Shown here in pieces: positions 59,756 to 64,000 of a DNA stretch of 64,000 nucleotides. The stretch comes from Qipengyuania flavescens (GTDB lineage: Bacteria; Pseudomonadota; Alphaproteobacteria; Sphingomonadales; Sphingomonadaceae), in the NCBI RefSeq assembly GCF_029688735.1, contig NZ_JARULD010000005.1:1-64000 (forward strand). Direction: 5' to 3'. The notes beneath the pieces are model-generated. The model made no database searches. It saw only the letters and a list, made by a program, of their open reading frames with translations, and was not told where the DNA came from. Each line of letters starts with the position of its first letter. Position 1 is the stretch's first letter. The translations under genes were made by a program, and so were the position numbers.

Positions 59756-61233
59756 TGGCGTCGATGCCCCCCATCAAGCGCCTGCTGGCGGGTAGCGCCC
59801 TGACAAGCGTCGCGCTTGCCCAACCCGCTGCGGCCGACACTCTGCAGGAAGCGCTGACCCAGGCTTACCTCTACAATCCTGTCCTGCTCGCCGCACAGGC
59901 CAATCAGCGGGCGACCGACGAGAATGTCCCGATCAACCGCGCGCAGGGCCTGCCGAGCGCCGATGCGACCGCGACCTATACCGAATTCGTCAGGACCTCG
60001 ACCAATAGCTTCACCTCGCCCGACCGCGTGCTGCAGATCGGCCCGCAACTCAATGTGCCGATCTATTCCGGCGGCGCGATCAAGAATTCGATCGCCGCCG
60101 CAGAGCAGCGCGTCGAGGCCGGACAGGCGGATCTCCGCGGCACGGAAAGCGCGCTCTTCAGCCAGGTCGTCGCGGCCTATATGGACGTCCTCCTCGGCCA
60201 GGCGGTGACATCGCTGCGCGCCAACCAGATCGACGTGCTGCAAGTCAATGCGCAGGCGACCAGCGACCGCTTCGAAATCGGCGACCTGACACGGACCGAC
60301 GTGGCGCAATCGGAGGCGCGACTGGCGTTGGCCCGCGGTGACTTCCGCAATGCGCAGGCAAATCTGATTTCAGCGCGCGAGACCTATATCCAGCTCGTCG
60401 GCGAAACGCCCGATAATCTCCAGCCGCCGCCGGCCCTGCCCGGCCTGCCGGAAAACGTCCAAACCGCCGTGGCTGTCGCGCTCGAAGACAATCCGGACCT
60501 GATCGCTGCCAAAGAACGGGCGCAGGCTGCGGGCTTCGACACCGAGGTCGCTGGATCGGGCCGCCTCCCCAATGTCGGCGTTTTCGCCAATGGCGGGTAC
60601 AACAATTACTTCGGCACGCTGGCCGGCGGACAGGCAGGCATTTCGCAGGCGGAAACGACCGCCAATGTCGGCGTCCAGCTGCGGCTTCCGATTTTCCAGG
60701 GCGGCCTCCCGGCCGCACGGCAACGCCAGGCGCAGGCGCGCGAGACCGCCGCGCTGGAGCAGGTCATTGCTGCCGAACGCGACGTGATCGCGCAGGTTCG
60801 CGCCGCGTGGTCGAGCTGGCAGGCCTCGCTCGCCGTGATCGAGAGCAGCCAGGTCGCCGTCGATGCGGCGGCGCTCAGCCTCGAGGGTGTGCGGGCGGAA
60901 AACTCGATCGGCAATCGCACCATCCTCGACGTGCTGAATGCGGAGCAGGAGCTGCTGAATTCGCAGGTTCAGCTCGTGACTGCACGCCGGAACGCCTATG
61001 TGGCAGGCTTCACCCTGCTGGCCGCGATGGGCCGCGCGGAAGCGCGCGACCTCAACCTTGGCGATGCGGGCGTGCTTTACGATCCCGAGCTCAACTACCG
61101 GCGGGTGCGCGGCAAGATTTGGGATTGGGACCGCGATCCCGAGCCTGTTGCCGAGGCCACCCGCACCGTCGATCTGCCGGCAGCAAACGCCGATATCGCC
61201 GAAGAGGATGATTTCGCGGATAGAATCGATTAA
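59755..61233 (+). CDS. tolC: TolC family outer-membrane channel
   Basis: 492-residue outer-membrane efflux/type I secretion channel. Signal peptide (KRLLAGSALTSVALAQPAAA), then two OEP repeats: DTLQEALTQAYLYNPVLLAA, VPINRAQGLPSADATATY, QVVAAYMDVLLGQ, RFEIGDLTRTDVAQSEARLA, and in the second half FANGGYNNYF, LRLPIFQGGLPAARQRQAQA, VRAENSIGNRTILDVLNAEQ and GFTLLAAMGRAEARDLNLG. Periplasmic C-terminal tail is acidic. Coupled to the PCMT gene. The inner-membrane partners are elsewhere. Confidence 0.93.
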   Translation: MASMPPIKRLLAGSALTSVALAQPAAADTLQEALTQAYLYNPVLLAAQANQRATDENVPINRAQGLPSADATATYTEFVRTSTNSFTSPDRVLQIGPQLNVPIYSGGAIKNSIAAAEQRVEAGQADLRGTESALFSQVVAAYMDVLLGQAVTSLRANQIDVLQVNAQATSDRFEIGDLTRTDVAQSEARLALARGDFRNAQANLISARETYIQLVGETPDNLQPPPALPGLPENVQTAVAVALEDNPDLIAAKERAQAAGFDTEVAGSGRLPNVGVFANGGYNNYFGTLAGGQAGISQAETTANVGVQLRLPIFQGGLPAARQRQAQARETAALEQVIAAERDVIAQVRAAWSSWQASLAVIESSQVAVDAAALSLEGVRAENSIGNRTILDVLNAEQELLNSQVQLVTARRNAYVAGFTLLAAMGRAEARDLNLGDAGVLYDPELNYRRVRGKIWDWDRDPEPVAEATRTVDLPAANADIAEEDDFADRID

Positions 61234-61290
61234 GCATACTTTCCGAACGCTGCGAAAGCGTCGATTCGTGAAGCAGGGGTGCAATCGATT

Positions 61291-61752
61291 ATGAATCAGG
61301 CTGGCGAACCTTCGGTCGAAGAGATTCTCGACTCGATCAAGAAAGTGATCGCGCGAGACAATCGCGATGCGATCATCACGGATCGTCGCCGCAAGTCTGC
61401 GCCCGTGGCCACTCCAGAACCGGCCGATGAGGAAGAGGCCGAAGAAGTCCTCGAACTCGATGCCGATTATGCCGTCGAAGATGCGGGCGACGAACCCGAC
61501 GACGAGGAAGAGGATGCGCTGACCCGCGGCGATACACGCAAGGCGATGCAGGAAAACTTCGCCGCGCTCGCCATGCTGTCGCAACCGAGCAAGCAGCCGC
61601 AGATCGTCCGCTCGGGCGAGACTTCGCTGGAGGGCCTGGTGCGCGAAATGCTCCGCCCGATGCTGCGCGAATGGCTCGATGCCAACCTGCCCGGCATGGT
61701 CGAGGATATGGTCAAGGCGGAGATCGCCCGGATCGCCGGCAAACGCTCCTGA
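61291..61752 (+). CDS. DUF2497 / PopZ-like protein
   Basis: 153 residues. N-terminal helix GEPSVEEILDSIKKVIARDN is the conserved PopZ-type regulatory/client-binding helix, the middle is highly acidic and proline-containing (EEAEEVLELDADYAVEDAGD), and the C-terminal DUF2497 oligomerisation part is SGETSLEGLVREMLRPMLRE WLDANLPGMVEDMVKAEIAR. PopZ organises the cell pole in alphaproteobacteria. ATG 61291 is used rather than an upstream GTG at 61279. Confidence 0.82.
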   Translation: MNQAGEPSVEEILDSIKKVIARDNRDAIITDRRRKSAPVATPEPADEEEAEEVLELDADYAVEDAGDEPDDEEEDALTRGDTRKAMQENFAALAMLSQPSKQPQIVRSGETSLEGLVREMLRPMLREWLDANLPGMVEDMVKAEIARIAGKRS

Positions 61753-61811
61753 TCGCGGAGCGCAATCTAAACGCTTAACTTTGCCGCGCGGCGCGGATAA
61801 GCCCTGCGTCC

Positions 61812-63899
61812 ATGACTGCACGCAACCGGGTCGCTTTCCCGCTCGCCAGCGCCATTGCGCTTCTCGCTTCACCACTCGCCGCGCAGGACCGCGCGCCGAT
61901 GAGCGCTCAGGACCTCGTCACCATGCCACGCCTCGGCGCGCCAAGCGTCGATCCGTCGGGACGCATGGCGGTCTATTCGGTGACGACGACCGATCCCGAG
62001 ACCTATGAGCGGAGCAGCACGCTCTACATGCGCTCGCTCGCCGACATGGATGCCGCGCCGGTTGCGCTTGATCTCACGGGTGGCGACGCAAGGTTCGGCG
62101 GTGATGGCTGGCTCTATTACCTGCATGACGATCAGGTCTGGCGCACCCGGATCGGCCCCGACGGTAGTGTTTCCGAGACCTCGCAGGTCACCGACCTGCC
62201 CCGCGCCGTGAACGGCTTCCAGGTAGCGCGCGACGGATCGCGGCTGGCGATCTGGACCGATGTTGCGCGCAGCTGCACCGATCTTTCCTGCGATGACAGC
62301 GCGAAGACTTACGAGCCGGGACCCGGCACCGGACTGCTATTCGAAGGCGACGGCGGCTTCATCCGGCACTGGGACAGCTGGGAAACGCCCGGCACCTATA
62401 GCCGCGTATTCGTGCTGCCGCTCGAAGGCGGCAAGCAGGTCGGCGCAGCAAGGCCGGTCGATGGTGCCATCGGTGCTGGCGGACCGAGCGGCGATACGCC
62501 CACCGCGCCCTTCGGTGGAAGCGAGGATGTCGCCTTCGCGCCCAATGGCCAAGGCCTTTATTTCACCGCGCGCGAGGGCGGGCAGACCGAGCCATACTCG
62601 ACCAATCTCGACATCTGGTTCTCAGATTTCTCCGGCAACGCACCGACCAATCTGACCGACGCCAACGAGGCTCTCGACGCGCTACCGACCCCGTCGCCCG
62701 ACGGCCAATATCTCGCCTATGTCGCCATGGAGCGGCCCACCTACGAGGCAGACCGGCAGGTAGTCATGCTCCGCGATCTGCGCACCGGTGTGGCCACGCC
62801 GCTGACGAAGGACTTCGACCGCAGCTTCGGCTCGCTCGCCTGGACGCCCGATTCCCGCTGGATCGTCGCCACGGCGCAGGACGTGCTCGACACGCCGGCC
62901 TTTCGCATCGATCCGCGCACCGGAGAGGTCGTCCGGCTCGATCTGATGGCGGGGAACGAGGCGCATATCGGCAATGTGGTGCCGCTCCATGGCGGCGGGC
63001 TGGTGTTCACCCGCGACTCGATCGGCGCGCCTGCGGAGATGTACCTCGCCAGCGACTGGGATCAGGCCACGCCGCTGACGGATGTCGCGATGAGTCGGAT
63101 GGGCAATCTGACGCCCGTCTCGGTCGAGCGGTTCAGTTTTACCGGAGCGGGGGGCGACACCGTCTGGGGTCAGATCACCAAGCCGGACGGCGTTTCCAGC
63201 CAGCTTCCGGCAATCCTCTACGTCCATGGCGGCCCGCAGGGATCGTTCAACGATGGCTGGTCGAGCCGCTGGAATCCGCGTGTCGTTGCGAGCCAGGGCT
63301 ATGCGGTGATCTCGGTCGATTTTCATGGGTCCACCGGATACGGCCAGGCCTTCACCGATGCGATCAATCGCGACTGGGGCGGCAAGCCGTTGGAGGACCT
63401 GCAGAAGGGCCTCGCAGCCGCGCTCGAATTCGACACGCAGATCGACGGCAGCCGCGCCTGCGCCATGGGCGCGAGCTACGGCGGCTACATGATGAACTGG
63501 ATCGCCGGCCAGTGGCCCGACCGTTTCGACTGCCTCGTCCAGCACGACGGCCTGTTCGACATGCGCAGCTTCTATTTCACGACCGAGGAATTGTGGTTCC
63601 CGCGCTGGGATTTCGGCGGTGGCTATCTGGAAAACCCCCAAGCTTACGAGAAGTGGAATCCGGTCAACCACGTCGATGAGTGGCAAACACCCATGCTGGT
63701 CATCACCGGCATGAAGGATTTCCGCGTGCCGTACACGCAAGGCATCGCCAGCTTCACCGCCTTGCAGGAAAAGCAGATACCCAGCCAGTTGCTCGTTTTT
63801 CCCGACGAGAACCACTGGGTGCTGAAGCCGAAGAATTCGCTGCAGTGGCACAATACCGTGTTCGCGTGGCTCGACCGCTGGCTGAAGCCCGCAGAATGA
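61812..63899 (+). CDS. S9 family (prolyl oligopeptidase-like) exported peptidase
   Basis: 695-residue exported serine peptidase. Signal (LASAIALLASPLAAQ), then a beta-propeller of about 400 residues with TolB-like blades (PTPSPDGQYLAYVAMERPTY, FGSLAWTPDSRWIVATAQDV). The C-terminal hydrolase: LPAILYVHGGPQGSFNDGWS, SVDFHGSTGYGQAFTDAINR, nucleophile Ser in GASYGGYMMNWIAGQ, acid near TGMKDFRVPYTQGIA, His in FPDENHWVLKPKN. It matches dipeptidyl/acylaminoacyl-peptidases of S9C. Confidence 0.9.
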   Translation: MTARNRVAFPLASAIALLASPLAAQDRAPMSAQDLVTMPRLGAPSVDPSGRMAVYSVTTTDPETYERSSTLYMRSLADMDAAPVALDLTGGDARFGGDGWLYYLHDDQVWRTRIGPDGSVSETSQVTDLPRAVNGFQVARDGSRLAIWTDVARSCTDLSCDDSAKTYEPGPGTGLLFEGDGGFIRHWDSWETPGTYSRVFVLPLEGGKQVGAARPVDGAIGAGGPSGDTPTAPFGGSEDVAFAPNGQGLYFTAREGGQTEPYSTNLDIWFSDFSGNAPTNLTDANEALDALPTPSPDGQYLAYVAMERPTYEADRQVVMLRDLRTGVATPLTKDFDRSFGSLAWTPDSRWIVATAQDVLDTPAFRIDPRTGEVVRLDLMAGNEAHIGNVVPLHGGGLVFTRDSIGAPAEMYLASDWDQATPLTDVAMSRMGNLTPVSVERFSFTGAGGDTVWGQITKPDGVSSQLPAILYVHGGPQGSFNDGWSSRWNPRVVASQGYAVISVDFHGSTGYGQAFTDAINRDWGGKPLEDLQKGLAAALEFDTQIDGSRACAMGASYGGYMMNWIAGQWPDRFDCLVQHDGLFDMRSFYFTTEELWFPRWDFGGGYLENPQAYEKWNPVNHVDEWQTPMLVITGMKDFRVPYTQGIASFTALQEKQIPSQLLVFPDENHWVLKPKNSLQWHNTVFAWLDRWLKPAE

Positions 63900-64000
63900 G
63901 TGTGAGCGACAAGAAACTACACAAGGCGCGCAGGGCCCTGACCAAGATCGGCGGTGCCTCGGCAGAGCGGCAGATCTTCCTGTGCGCCGTGTCCGAGAAG
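63896..64000 (+). CDS. probable 2Fe-2S ferredoxin-like protein, 5' end only
   Basis: The ATG at 63896 overlaps the S9 peptidase stop (ATGA) and the frame stays open to the window end (35 codons): MSVSDKKLHKARRALTKIGG, then ASAERQIFLCAVSEK. The 'hIFLCAV.EK' start is typical of (2Fe-2S) ferredoxin domain proteins of the thioredoxin-like class, whose first cluster Cys is this one. The rest lies outside, so the call is tentative. Confidence 0.5.
   Translation, partial: MSVSDKKLHKARRALTKIGGASAERQIFLCAVSEK

Overview
This window looks like a chromosomal segment from an alphaproteobacterium of the order Sphingomonadales, most likely the Erythrobacteraceae (Erythrobacter, Qipengyuania or Altererythrobacter type). 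The grounds are high G+C with strong GC3 bias, MmcB, a SUF-type Fe-S operon led by an IscR-like Rrf2 regulator, a pcm-tolC pair followed by a PopZ-like DUF2497 protein, CtaG plus cytochrome c genes, a UrcA protein and LytTR-type two-component pairs. The assignment is inference from gene content; no rRNA is present to fix it.

Layout. 0-2.4 kb holds a respiratory patch: a monoheme cytochrome c (cut by the window edge), a divergent diheme cytochrome c lipoprotein, a cytochrome b561 and a CtaG-type oxidase assembly factor. 2.4-4.2 kb is degenerate sequence that ends in the C-terminal remnant of a large serine recombinase. 4.2-10.0 kb is an integrated element (or stacked remnants) at a tRNA-Arg(CCG) gene: a 50-bp near-perfect copy of the tRNA 3' half sits at 4196-4245 and the intact tRNA lies at 9993-10069. 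Inside are a tyrosine integrase broken by an in-frame amber codon, an AlpA/Xis-like regulator with a palindromic operator candidate, a restriction-like gene also broken by an amber codon and then cut at about 7.1 kb, a truncated exported protein facing it across that joint, a TPR lipoprotein, a GSU2403-type nucleotidyltransferase-fold protein and one unknown gene.

10.1-34.0 kb is ordinary chromosome: mmcB, a sterol-desaturase/DUF2141 pair, an acidic PAS-like protein, an App1 phosphatase, an alpha/beta hydrolase, an M48-TPR protease with a DsbA-like thioredoxin, an HD protein, a LytS/LytR pair, nadC, two related small membrane proteins, RNase T2, tadA, rpmB, a phytase-like protein, an M23 peptidase, xseA and purD (divergent with overlapping start codons), adenosine kinase, an EI24 protein and unknowns.

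34.0-40.8 kb is a tightly overlapping suf operon (rrf2/iscR-like, sufB, Cys-rich protein, DUF559 protein, sufC, exported protein, sufD, sufS, sufT, sufA), with three non-suf genes interleaved and a candidate operator upstream. 40.8-52.7 kb has an AraC regulator, a candidate small RNA, pyrD, gamma-glutamyltransferase, an acyl-CoA ligase, a ThiS-ThiG fusion, a MerC protein with an operator-like palindrome, ctaA-cutA, and rplM-rpsI. 52.7-64.0 kb has a metallophosphoesterase, a diacylglycerol kinase-like protein, UrcA with a structured leader, a second LytTR pair, class I fumarase, pcm-tolC, a PopZ-like protein, an S9 peptidase and the first codons of a probable 2Fe-2S ferredoxin-like gene.

The most unusual parts are the nested, decayed integrations at tRNA-Arg with two amber-interrupted genes, the chimeric joint near 7.1 kb, the suf operon with three embedded extra genes, and an orphan intrinsic terminator at 41.9 kb that suggests an unannotated small RNA.
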